DNA of 64,000 nt from Hydractinia symbiolongicarpus. Taxonomy: Eukaryota > Cnidaria > Hydrozoa > Anthoathecata > Hydractiniidae. The notes under the pieces are model-generated. The model was not told where the DNA came from, did no database searches, and worked only from the letters and a program-made list of their open reading frames with translations. The stretch's first letter is position 1; the number at the start of each line of letters is the position of its first letter. Shown piece after piece: positions 12,384-22,440 of this stretch. Location of the stretch: positions 7,316,001 to 7,380,000 of the forward strand of contig NC_079879.1 in the NCBI RefSeq assembly GCF_029227915.1, given 5' to 3'. Both the position numbers and the translations under genes were made by a program.

Positions 12384-13667
12384 ATGGAAGCGAGAATTCA
12401 GAAAGTAAAAGGAGATGGTTTTTGTGCACTATATGCAGTGTTGGGTGCTATGAAGCAAAAAGAATTTAGCGCGATACCTTCGTTGGATGGTCTCATTGAA
12501 ATGACAAGATATGAACTCTTAAGCAATTTAGATTATTACGGAGTGTTTACTGCCGATGACACTGATATTATCGAAGAATTTGATGAATACGTAAAGATGA
12601 GAAATTATAATCAGAGTATAGTTGATTTAATCTTACACGCTATTAGCAATAGCATGCATTTAACTATAAAAATATTTTTACAACAAGAAAAAGAATACGT
12701 GTTGTACGATCTCAACAATATTGCGCCCAACAGAACAACATCGTATAACGAAGTAGACGTGTTGAAAGTTGGCGAACACTATGATATTTTGACATTGGGT
12801 GAGCATCATTTATTTCCGTGTATAATTCTTAGTTTAATACAGACAAGTTTTAATTTGAATATTATTTTTTTTATTAGGCACCCATGGCATCTGTGTGGAT
12901 TTCATTAATCTTGATTCTGACGATGAAATTTCAGACGCAATGTCCGGTATGTCTATTTATCATATACTTTAGTTTTTCTCGCATTTTGATTGAATAATCT
13001 ACACAAAATATTTTTTCTTTTTCTACCGAGTGCATTTTTCACTTACTTTTTTATTTCTAACGTGCAGAAAGCTTATATTATTTATGTGTCTAAGTGATGA
13101 TTCAGCATAATTTCTCTAGGCATTAAAAGAGAAAGTGATGATAGAGAATGGATCCGGGTTGGAAAAGTGGGGAAAAGAAGTAAGTTAATTTTTTCGATAG
13201 CTTTTCATGGTGAAACAACGTTGGTAAAACGGTAAAATATTATCATTCATAAAGTAAAAAATTTATCATTTTTCACTTTTTTATGGTTTAGAGCAGCGGG
13301 TAGATAACAAACATGATACGCAAAGAAAAGTTGTAATAATAGGTAAATAATTTTATTTCCATTTTTCAAACTTGAAGACAAACTTGATATTCTGGATCCT
13401 TGGGTATGGAGCTAGTAGAGTTCAACGTTATAATTGATGATAATTACATAATATTATAGATACAAGTAGTGATAGTGAAGATAACATTTTATCGAAGAAT
13501 CCATTCGAATGCAACTTTCCAACAGGTTAGGAGGTTTAACATTTTTAACCATATTTTGGTGTGTCTGTTCAATGATTTTTACGTGTCATTAATTATTCGA
13601 ATTAGATAACGCGGGTTTAAATGAAGAAGAAAGTATCTGTGATGAAACAGCTTCCGATAGTTTCATA
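12384..13667 (+). CDS. MULE-encoded OTU-like cysteine protease with acidic tail exons
   Basis: The main exon runs to 12798. Its frame is open upstream to 12183, but the domain begins at the methionine at 12384; an intron-like GTATGT...AACAG lies at about 12296-12349. D11 and C14 in KGDGFCALYAVLG and H132 in VGEHYDIL match the OTU catalytic Asp/Cys/His pattern (DGxC and HYD). Five short exons follow: 12878-12946, 13120-13179, 13292-13342, 13460-13525 and from 13606. All are joined in phase 1, so each can be added or skipped without changing frame. They encode acidic runs including FINLDSDDE and VVIIGDTSSDSED. The frame ends at TGA 13668-13670. An acidic reading continues in another frame, so a frameshift is likely. 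OTU enzymes cleave ubiquitin chains; here the role in transposition is unknown. Confidence 0.75.
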
Positions 13668-13761
13668 TGATGGATGAGAGTGATGGTAATGAAAGTGATG
13701 TGGATATCATACCAGACGGTAAGAAATCAGACGACCTCTCTTTGGTGCACCTGATGGCTTA

Positions 13762-16396
13762 ATGAACCTTTTCAACAGGATAGCCAATAATAAAAAAAAT
13801 TATGTTATAGGTATATCGTATTACAATAACGACTTGACGCTACCAATTCTTAAATCTGGAAGCTCTGGGTCATGCGAAACAAAATGGATAGCAGATATGA
13901 TCATTCGTCAGGACTTTCCTACCGGAAATATTGCTTCTGCAACACCCGTTTATGTTCAACATAATGTTGAATTTGTTGTCGACACAACTAAGCTTGGAGA
14001 TTGGAGGGATGTGAAAGTCGATCTCATTCCTGACATGAAGAGGAAGGCTACAAAGAAATTTTACTATGTCACTGATATTGATGGTGAATTGAGATCTGCA
14101 GATCAGTTCAAGTCGCACGAGTACAAAGTCACGAGATTTGTTTATTCACATGGACAAACTGGTGATTTTCATAAAGTCATCATCACTGTAACCGAAGGAA
14201 ATGGTGGAATGAACCTGTTCGTGTACATAAAATACTACTTTGATAGCCACGAACATGCAATAGATATGAAAAAAGAAGGAAAAAATAACCGCAAAACATT
14301 GCACTCAACAAGAAAACAATTGCTAGAAACACGTAGCAATATTAACAAAAAGGGTAAAAATACTTTCCATAAAGTCAGTGATAACATTGGTGGGTTTAAA
14401 AATGCACGAACTGTGGCTGAAATACCTAATAACTATAGACAATCATACGATTTCAGTAAAAAAACTGATGGTCTACACAGTAAAAATGAACTAGTTGAGT
14501 TGCTGGACTTATGCCAGGGTCAACTTGGCACAAGTAACGCTTTTTTGAGAGATATAAGAACTGCACCTGAGCAAACACTGTTTATGGCCACTGATACTCA
14601 GTTAAATGACCTTGAGCGTTTTTGCATTAACAGTGAACCGCCAAGTATTTTAGATGTGGATGCTACTTTCAATATTTGTGATTATCACGTAACAATCACC
14701 ACTTACAAGCATCTGTTACTTGTAAAAAGTAACATTGAAGAACATCCAGTTATGATTGGACCTACCATTATACATTCTCACAAAACCTTTGATTCATATT
14801 ACACACTTCCGAGTAATATCGTCAGATTTAAGCCTAATGCTGTCAATTTGAAATCGTTTGGAACCGATGAAGAAACAAACATCCATCGAGCATTTACAAC
14901 AACCTTCCAAAAAGCCGATCATCTGTTATGCTCCATACATGTCAAAGACAATATAGTCAAACAAGCAAAAAAATTTGGTATGGAAAAAAACGAAATTTTG
15001 TGGGATTTATTTGGCAAGATCAGTGGTGAAACAAAAATAAAGGGTTTAGTGGACTGTGAAACAGAAGAGGAGTTTGAAGAAATGTATGAAAAGATATCAG
15101 AAAAATGGAAAGTTAAACCAAATGGGCCAAAATTCATAGAATATTTTGAAAATTTCAAAAAAAATTCAATGAAAGAAAAAATGCTGTCGAGTGTTAGAAT
15201 CAAGTGTGGCCTTGGTAATCCACCAGAACCATATACACAAAATGCGAATGAGTCAATCAACTCAATGATAAAACGGAGCAAAGAAAGTGGAAAACTAACG
15301 TTGAAACAAACAGTGAAATTGATGCAAGATGAGGTAAAGAAGCAAGAAGAGAAAGTCAAACTTGCTTTAATTGGGAAAGGTGGGCTATTTGATATTTTAT
15401 TTCTAAAAACTTTATTGCAATCGTAATACTAAGATGAAATTATATGCTTACTCTGATTCAAAGAACTCTTAACTTGTGTTTTTTTTCTATATTCGACGAA
15501 AATTCGCCAAACATTTTCGTCTGGGACTTAAGTTTAATTATTTTTCCTGTGTCTCCATAGGGGATTGGAAACTGGCAAAGGGATACCAGCAGTTCTTTAT
15601 AATTGAGAGCAAATTTTACAACATGATCCCGACCCAAAGGAAAGCTGAAATCGATAAGTTCAATACATTCTTGCCCGATGCTGAAAAGCAAGATACACCA
15701 AGAAAATCTGATATAATTCAGAAAAAGAAAATTACTTCTTCTCAAACTCAAAATTCACATGGAAAAGACGTCGAGATTGTGAAAACGTTAAATTGGATTC
15801 CAGAGTCGATAGTTGAAGAAATAATGAAAGATGCCAGATTGTTAGCTGGTAACGATGAAGATGTCATCAAAGGATTTGGCGATACATATTATGTTAAAAA
15901 TGCTAAAAACGAAAAACAACCATTCACAGTTAGAATAAACAAGAAAAAAAACATTTTAACTTGCTGTGAAATTTGCTATCGGTTTAAAGGTTTCGGAATA
16001 TGTGCGCATACTGTCTGCATAGCATTCAAGTTGAATGTGGTCGAACCTTTTTTAAAGCAATGCGAAAAAAAGACAACTAATGTCAGAAGCCTAGTAGACT
16101 TTTCCAAAGAGAAAAACGCGGGCAAAAAGAAAACGAAGGCAACTCAGAGAAGAAAAGAGCCAGCTAACGTTAAAAAGGTTCCAATCACAAATTTAATCAA
16201 TCCACAAGCTTCTGCACAAACGAGAACACCATCAACGCAACCTATCCACCTACAGCAACAGTTAATAAACCAGCACCACCTGTACCAACAGATAATGGTT
16301 ATGTCTTGTTCCTACTCAACTACACCCACAAAAATGTATCAACTTGCTATGGTTGTGGAGGAAAATTTCAGTCAAATATTCCATCAGACAATATAG
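13762..16396 (+). CDS. MULE transposase (DDE) with SWIM-like zinc finger
   Basis: Two exons, 13762-15379 and 15561-16396, joined in phase 1 across a GTGGGC...CCATAG intron. The catalytic triad is recognisable: D300 in DVDATFN, D369 in FGTDEE and E497 in NANESINS, with a CxxH (CSIH) element between D and E. The second exon carries a cysteine/histidine cluster (CCEICYRF...ICAH) like the SWIM finger of MULE and FAR1-type proteins, though the first cysteine pair is spaced CxxC rather than CxC. A Lys-rich and Gln-rich tail follows. The frame appears open upstream of 13762 as well (an RRPLFGAPDGL reading before the methionine), so the true start is uncertain and may join the OTU exons. It cuts and rejoins DNA at the terminal repeats. 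Homology with known MULE transposases is inferred from motifs only. Confidence 0.82.
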
Positions 16397-16626
16397 AAAA
16401 TTTAATCGTGGTTTCGAAAACTAAAAGGAGTTATTTCGACCCTACAACGAAAAAACAAACATTCTCTAATGAATTTAAAAACGTCTATTATCACTTTAAT
16501 TATTCATGTTTGATCAGACAAAATAATTTTTTTGATGCTAGTTTCATTGTAGTTCCTGGTGATATAAAACCATTGTTGAGCCAGCAACATATTCGCATAT
16601 TACGTGCAACAAATATTTCCGTATAA
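16306..16626 (+). pseudogene. C-terminal zinc-binding segment of the MULE transposase, out of frame
   Basis: Begins in a frame different from the preceding exon and encodes CYGCGGKF, then a stretch with a YYHFNYSC segment, ending at TAA 16624-16626. The upstream reading in this frame is proline-rich (APPVPTDNGY), and the transposase frame is likewise Pro/Gln-rich just before. The natural explanation is a one-base shift near 16230 in this copy. A further intron or ribosomal frameshift is possible. Confidence 0.55.
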
Positions 16627-16707
16627 TGAAGAAATATATACATATCAAAATGTGTTTTTATTATCGTTCATATTCAAATAAGAAATTAAAAAAATAATAA
16701 AAAAAAA

Positions 16708-16850
16708 TCAGGGTATCGGGTCTCGGGTATCGGTATCAGGGTATTGGGTCTCGGGTCTCGGGTCTCGGGTATCGGTGTCAGGGTATCGGGTCTCGGGTCT
16801 CGGGTCTCGGGTATCACATAGGGTATCGGGTCTCACTTTTCTCATATGCC
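16708..16850 (-). repeat. right terminal inverted repeat of the MULE
   Basis: Reverse complement of the left end, finishing TCTCACTTTTCTCATATGCC. It is longer than the left repeat because it contains additional GGGTCTC units. Confidence 0.9.
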
Positions 16851-16860
16851 TCAGAACTTT
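16851..16860. repeat. right target-site duplication of the MULE
   Basis: Exact repeat of TCAGAACTTT found immediately left of the element. Confidence 0.9.
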
Positions 16861-16891
16861 TAGTTAGAATTTGATTCAGTTCAGCGAAACT

Positions 16892-17068
16892 AAGGGGCTG
16901 TTTATATGGAGGCGGGCTGACTCGGTTGACCGGACTGGCTCGGCTGAGCGGGATCTCGCTGCTATTAAGAAACACATGAAAAAATAAAAATGTGTTTATA
17001 TGATAACCGAGCCAGCCCGCGTTTCCGAGATCTCGCCTGTTTGTACCGAGATCTCGGTCAGGCGGGAT
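16892..17068. repeat. GC-rich inverted-repeat-like block
   Basis: Unusually GC-rich for the window, with GAGGCGGGCTGA and CTCGGCTGAGCGGGAT on the left and repeated CCGAGATCTCG palindromes on the right. It opens with GGGGCTGTTTATATGG; a similar GTGTTTATATGGGCG occurs near 21627. Probably a MITE or fold-back element inserted within the acyltransferase relic. Ends not defined. Confidence 0.35.
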
Positions 17069-17087
17069 AGAAAAATTAACAGGGAAT

Positions 17088-17180
17088 ATCTCACTGGTTT
17101 CCAAACTCGCGAAAAGTTTCTTCAATGGAGAGGTATCTGCATTCTCCCGTAAATTGTGTTGATGTTGAAGCATCTACCAT
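17088..17180 (-). pseudogene. first-exon fragment of an acyltransferase paralog
   Basis: On the minus strand, starting with an ATG at about 17180, it encodes a segment beginning MVDASTSTQFTGECRYLSI. This parallels the start of the pseudogene at 11715 (MVNPSVSTQYTGERRYLSL), and the non-coding bases just upstream are also alike. The reading stops after about 29 codons and no further homology follows on this strand. A stranded duplicate 5' piece. Confidence 0.6.
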
Positions 17181-17189
17181 ACTATCGAA

Positions 17190-18650
17190 TTAACTATGTA
17201 AGTCTAAATATATTGTATATGTCTTATAGAAAACATACAGTTGAGTCCCGCTTTCGCTAACTGTCAATGGAGCGGACAAAAATTTTGAGATAGCACGATC
17301 TTTAAGAAAACAAGATAACACTAAGAAAAATTCTAATTTTTGGGACAAATTGCAGTACGAGTCGGGAAAAATAACGATGTCAAAAGATAGCTAAAGCATG
17401 ACATGGTAAATTAATCAATTAATACAAATAACATAAAGTATGGCAGATTGAAAATATTTAAAAATTGGAAAACTGAAATAGCATTCCAGCGCAAATAAAA
17501 ATATTCATGATGGGCTTGTTTCTATGGGTGGCATTTTCTACAAAGTGTGAGATAACAACAGGACTTCATCGCTAGGGACTAAAAATAAGTGCGCGGTAGC
17601 GGAGTTCGAGATAGTGGGACAAATTTTAGTTAGAAAAGGTTGTAAAAAACACTTCATTTTAAAGGGAAAATCTTTTTGTTCAACGGTTTTTAAGCCGGTA
17701 GAACTTTAAAATGTCCCTGTTTTTACTACCAAGACTAGTGAAGCACGAAAGGATACCAGTCTAGTGTAGCGGTAGGTAAATTATTAGTTTTTGAGTGTTG
17801 ACAACAGAATTACCCTGTTGGACCAGGTACAAAAGCCTATTATTTTTACAAGTAAATCATTCTAAATTTAACTCCGAAACAAATTTTTGCAATTTTGCAA
17901 AAATATTTTCGCGCAAATTTAATTTCGCGAATGTTTTGATCTTAAGCGTTAAATAATTTTTAAGAGTATTCAATTACACATAAAATTCATTTCTGGCAGT
18001 CTATATAAACCCTCTTTTTCCGCTGTCAAATATTTCTTGAAAAATATTTGCAGGAATTTAATTTCGTGGACAGCGGATTTTTTCAAATTTCCAGAGAGGG
18101 TTTAGTTTCGCAAACTGTGGCAAAAACCGCAAAAATTCGCATGCCGCAAAAATTTGCTTCTGAACGACACAATATTCCATGTTGAGCGAAATAATCGAAA
18201 ATTCTGATTGGCTGGCGAAACTTTCCGCTGTTTAGAAAGTGGAAATCAACTCTACGTTTGAAAATTTCAACCAGTCACTTAATTGAAATCGAATCGAAAT
18301 ATTTTATCCCGGGGAGTTCAGCCTTAAGATAAAAAGGAAACCTATCGGTTTGTACGCACGATCTGATTCTACAATATAAGCTACATGGTCACACAAATTT
18401 CCAATGCAAGAAAATGAGAAAACCTTGTCATAAACTGAATAATAATACGTAATATTCAAAACAAATTTTCATATTATAACGAATATCTTTTTAAATTAAG
18501 AATTTATGGAATTTGATTTTAAAAGGAGAAATATATAGAATATAAAAATTTAGCTAGTTTTATACATGATATACTTTCAGTACTTTTAAATCTTCCTTTA
18601 CTTTTATATCTTATTATAATAAATCGGCAGCATTTTCTGGTGTTCCTCTA
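17190..18650. other. non-coding stretch between acyltransferase relics
   Basis: No exon was supported. Includes AT-rich DNA with several AATTTCGCG/AAATTTGC motif echoes between 17880 and 18160, suggesting old repeat sequence. Confidence 0.4.
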
Positions 18651-18658
18651 TTTTTTAT

Positions 18659-19627
18659 GTGTTGTTGCGTAATTGCGTTCTGTCATTACGTTTAATTGAA
18701 CAATATTCCCATGTAAGTGTTGCTGAAGAGGAAGTAAAGAGCGGGTTTACATTTCCCCTCTGGAGAGTTAAATGGCTTGATGCTTGTACTTCACGTAGTG
18801 GTCATGAATATATACTCATATTTATATTTTGTCACGCCATCATTGACGCAGAAAGCGGTTTTGATTTCATAGCAAATCAATTCACGTCAATATTACGAAA
18901 GCAAAAGCTGCAAAATGAAAGCGCGAAAACTCCACCAAATCTAACGCCGCTCGCAAAATTAAATTTGCTGACAAGTCCTTCGAATTTGTACCACTTGTTA
19001 TCAACAAAGATCTTTTGAAATCTTTAGTGCACTTCAGCAAATCGTCCGAGGTCTCGATACATAGCATTCTCCTGGTCTTGCCAACATACTCTGTCGAAAC
19101 AACAAGGAAAGACTACCCTTCGTTTCGATATCTAGCTACAAAAGTCCTATTCCCAATAGATTTGTGTAAATTTGTGCCAGCGCTGATTGAATCCCCAATG
19201 ACGTGTGGTTTATTCGTAACAACTTGGGATCAAACAATGAAAGTATTTCAAGCAAGAGAAAGACATGACGTCATAAGTCACATGAAAGACGTCAACCGCA
19301 ACATGAAACGTCAAAACAAGCCGACGCTTTCCAGTCTTCTTATGACAGACGGCCAGTGCTGATTAGGCGATCTTCTTTATCTAAGCAACATTGGAAATTA
19401 TGATCCGCTTCTGGATGAGAAAACACTATTTTTCGGTGACAGTTCCATTCGGTCTGTTATGTACTGTGACGACGTTACAGCAGCAAATGTGGTTCTGCGT
19501 GGCTTATAGTGGAAGGTGGCTTTCGCGTGGGTTTGTGCAGAAGTTTAGAGATAACTGTGTTTGTTCCATTGAAGAAATTTGTAAGAAACGACTGAAATAT
19601 GTCGAAAATTTTCCAAATTTAATCTGA
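18659..19627 (+). pseudogene. acyltransferase pseudogene, copy 2 (plus strand)
   Basis: Homology in the same order as the copy at 10354-11715 but on the opposite strand: FCHAIIDAESGFDFIANQF with the HxxxD histidine and aspartate kept (the following Gly is Ala), a LVHFSKSSEV block, VLFPIDLCKFV, LSNIGNYD and VAYSGRWLSRGF. The blocks fall in three frames. Shifts are needed near 18930 and 19480, and an in-frame TGA lies near 19360. The 5' coding part equivalent to MVNPS is absent, although a stray copy lies at 17.1 kb in the other orientation. A non-functional relic is the best reading; sequencing error is an alternative for single shifts. Confidence 0.68.
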
Positions 19628-20374
19628 ATAATTTATGGTTAGAAATTATTGTAGCAATTTTGGAAAATTCGCAAAATTAAATTCCGCGAAATGTCAGGTT
19701 TCTCTTTCAAGCTGGAAAAACAAATTCCACGATATTCTAGATTTAAAAGGAAATTCTAACTTTGAAATTATCTAAAAAAATTCACGCTTTCTCTGGATCG
19801 CAAAATTTCCTTTCCACGAGAATTTCTAAAACTTTTGCGAGGTAAAAAAAATCACGAAATCAGGGAATATAATATTCGTGAATAGCCTCTCTTTAAGATT
19901 TTACGCGAGAATTAACTTTTGCGATAGGCGCAGTTGATTAGTAATTATTTGAGAAGTCTGGAAATAGTATGTAAGTGTGGTTAAATGTAAAAAAGAATCA
20001 AATATAAGTGTCCATGTGTAACAACACAAAAAAGTGAGTTCTCTTTCCCTCACGTATACCACACTACATCTACGACGTCAATTTAACTTTTTTTAAGTAT
20101 AATGATACACCCTCAGAATTAGTCCAATGTTCACTGCATTATCAACAAAATTGAAGTTTCAAAAATACGTCTTTCTAAAGCATATCACATCATTTCACTT
20201 AAACTTTCACAAGAAATTACTACCTAAAGCAATATGAGCATCAAGCCTGTTAAAAACATAATACAGACAGATAACAAAAGAACAAATTAATATGCATTTC
20301 TAGTATTTATGTTCGACAACTTTGGTTCCAGTACTTTTTATATATAAAATTCCACCGTATATCCAACAGCAACA

Positions 20375-20788
20375 TCATCTGGAGATAAAATCATTCAGAA
20401 ACTGATCATTATCAAAATACCAATATTTACCAATAGGTTTAACGCCAAAGTGCTTCTCATAAATATTTTTAAGTCTTTGAATTCTTTGTTCTCTACTTTC
20501 ACTATCCTCGCACCCGTCAGGATCATGATGAATAACATTTCCACATAAGTTGACGCACGCATCAGCATAAACTTTAGTATCTACAACGTGGGAGTGCCAA
20601 ATTTGATCAACAAGCAAAGATGGAGAGAGCAAAGTTGCCTGCCAGTCTTTTAATAAGACTTTTAATGCAATAAACTGTTTGTATGCATTAATAGCTTTAA
20701 CAAACTCTTCCTCGCGGAGGTTTAATTTCTTTTTAATTCGAGTTTGAAGTTCACGGCCAACGAAAGCATCTAATTTATCGTTATCCAT
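20375..20788 (-). CDS. WHxH-family protein, GRDP/DUF1399-like, single exon
   Basis: Intronless gene for 137 residues. Helical N-terminus, then SPSLLVDQIWHSHVVDT (W64, H65, H67, D70) and CVNLCGNVIHHDP (H87, H88, P90). The W-H-x-H...D and HHDP signatures resemble the N-terminal domain of plant glycine-rich domain proteins (DUF1399), recalled from family knowledge and not searched. The conserved histidines look like a possible metal or catalytic site, but no activity is established. The paralog at 22441-23085 shares the whole domain and adds a ubiquitin-like tail that is absent here; the protein simply ends in a NDFISR segment. The lack of introns next to intron-rich genes hints at retrocopying or lateral origin. 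Confidence 0.75.
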   Translation of the reverse strand: MDNDKLDAFVGRELQTRIKKKLNLREEEFVKAINAYKQFIALKVLLKDWQATLLSPSLLVDQIWHSHVVDTKVYADACVNLCGNVIHHDPDGCEDSESREQRIQRLKNIYEKHFGVKPIGKYWYFDNDQFLNDFISR

Positions 20789-20952
20789 GTTATTTTATTT
20801 TGCTACATATTCTGACACTAGAAGAAAGTTTATAAAAGTTTATGCTCGTAAAATGAAAGAATTTTTAACAGAATTTTTCAAAATGGAATTACGTTAGTAA
20901 TTCAAATAGGTGCCACGGCACTTGTTAATCGTGGTTTCTATGAACTCTTAAA

Positions 20953-21455
20953 TAAAAGGAAGACCGATACCCTAGGTGATACCCTCGACCTGATACTCAG
21001 CAAGACTCGAGATCCTAAATCATGATACTCTGATACCCTGATTTTTTTTATTTTTTTCCTTTTTTAATTTTAGTTTATAGTGTGATATCAACACTTCTAT
21101 TTTATTTATTGTAGCTACAAAGTTCTGTAAAAGAGCCCTGGGGACAAGAGAAGTTATAGTTCTATTCGGTACCATATTGTTCAGATGATACAAGACTTTT
21201 CTTGCTGTAAAATATTTACACAAAAACGCATACATATTTCTTATAAGAAACCAAGCAAAAACATAGTGGACTGGGTTTCCTGATTATTTCAGGATTTGCT
21301 GCAAAAAGTGTCTTGCATGCTTTCTTAAGAACGAGGGGTAATAACGATGTATCAAATACTAAATAGCAATCTTAAAGTATCATTATTATTATTATTCTCA
21401 TCAGTATTGGGCATAGGATATAACCTAGGGTGATGCGTCTCACTTTTTTATATCT
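20953..21455 (-). mobile_element. decayed, internally deleted relative of the OTU-MULE
   Basis: The left end (GACCGATACCCTAGGTGATACCC near 20961) and the right end (GTGATGCGTCTCACTTTT near 21430) resemble the MULE terminal repeats. Between them, on the minus strand, a segment reading YHLNNMVPNRT matches YDLNNIAPNRT of the OTU exon. Transposase sequence is missing. The element is about 0.5 kb and heavily mutated, and no clear target duplication remains. Confidence 0.65.
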
Positions 21456-22440
21456 AAATTCTATATAAATGACTAAACATCTGCATACTTGTGTAATATT
21501 CAAATCTAAGGCTGCTAAGTAGCTAATAACAAGTTTATGTTGCATGCTTTGTATATATCTCTTCTGTGATAAAAAAAAAATCGGTGAGGCATCATTTTGA
21601 GCCCTATGATGTGTTTTGAGCCGTGTTTATATGGGCGACAAAAATGTTTTAAGAGCTTAGAACTAAAAATTTTTAGTCACTTAAAGCAAATTTTAAGAAA
21701 ATGATGGGAGGAGCGCCAAATTGACAAATAAATATAAATTAACTAAACATTTTTTTCACATACTGCGAAAGTCATACATACCGTGATAACATTTAATAAC
21801 TTCAGCTCTCCATCCTACAAACTTGAGTTTCATGTATGTGGACATTAGTGGTCACATCTTGTGATTAAAAAACAAAAACATACAAAAATGAACAAAACGA
21901 ACACAAAAAAACCTGTCTCAAATATCAAATCCCTATATTAAGTAATTGACTAAAATAATATCAGTGCTACGTCTGTAATACACCAATCAAAACAAGTAAA
22001 ACTTAGCGACGGTACTAGGTTAATTGCCATCCGGGGAAACCTCTCTCAGTAAATTTCCCCCTGGAAGATTGCCCCAAATAAAATGAAATGCACCTTTTTT
22101 CTTAAAAAAGAACCAGGAAAAGTTCTGGCATTTTAGTCAAGATATCGTTTTCCCGGAGGAGGATATTACGCAAGATGCTGAAACCGAAAGAACCACAATA
22201 GCCTCGTTTTTTAATACACCCAAGAATTTCAAGAAAAAGGGTTGACAAGATAGTACATGTCCGTGGAAGCTTGGTGCAGTATCATCACTTAAAAAACTGC
22301 TAGACAGAAAATGGTGAATCTAAAACTCTGGATTCAACCTTCATGATGAAGTTCTCATCAACAAAAATTTCTCGCAACAGAAAAAGAAAGAATTATCTTC
22401 GAACACTCTCTTTAAAAAAACTCTATTTAAATGAACTCTT
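21456..22440. other. non-coding stretch
   Basis: No gene was supported between the MULE relic and the ubiquitin-like fusion gene. AT-rich unique-looking sequence. Confidence 0.4.

Larger units (their letters stand above)
11858..16850 (+). mobile_element. Mutator-like (MULE) DNA transposon with OTU module, near complete
   Basis: A 4,993-bp element bounded by inverted repeats beginning GGCATATGAGAAAAGTGAGA and flanked by identical 10-bp direct repeats. The terminal repeats (11858-11979 and 16708-16850) are built from iterated GAGACCC and GATACC blocks whose copy number differs between the ends. Inside, on the plus strand, lie an OTU-type protease exon, a chain of short acidic exons, a DDE transposase and zinc-binding segments. 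MULEs in other lineages carry captured ubiquitin-like proteases (for example ULP1 in plant Kaonashi elements); an OTU module here is a parallel case. Reading-frame breaks near 13.67, 13.73 and 16.2 kb suggest this copy may no longer be autonomous. Confidence 0.9.

Noticed and set aside
14919-15359. 146-codon open frame antisense to the transposase
   Set aside because: Mirror of the transposase coding frame in AT-rich sequence; hydrophobic low-complexity product with no independent signal.
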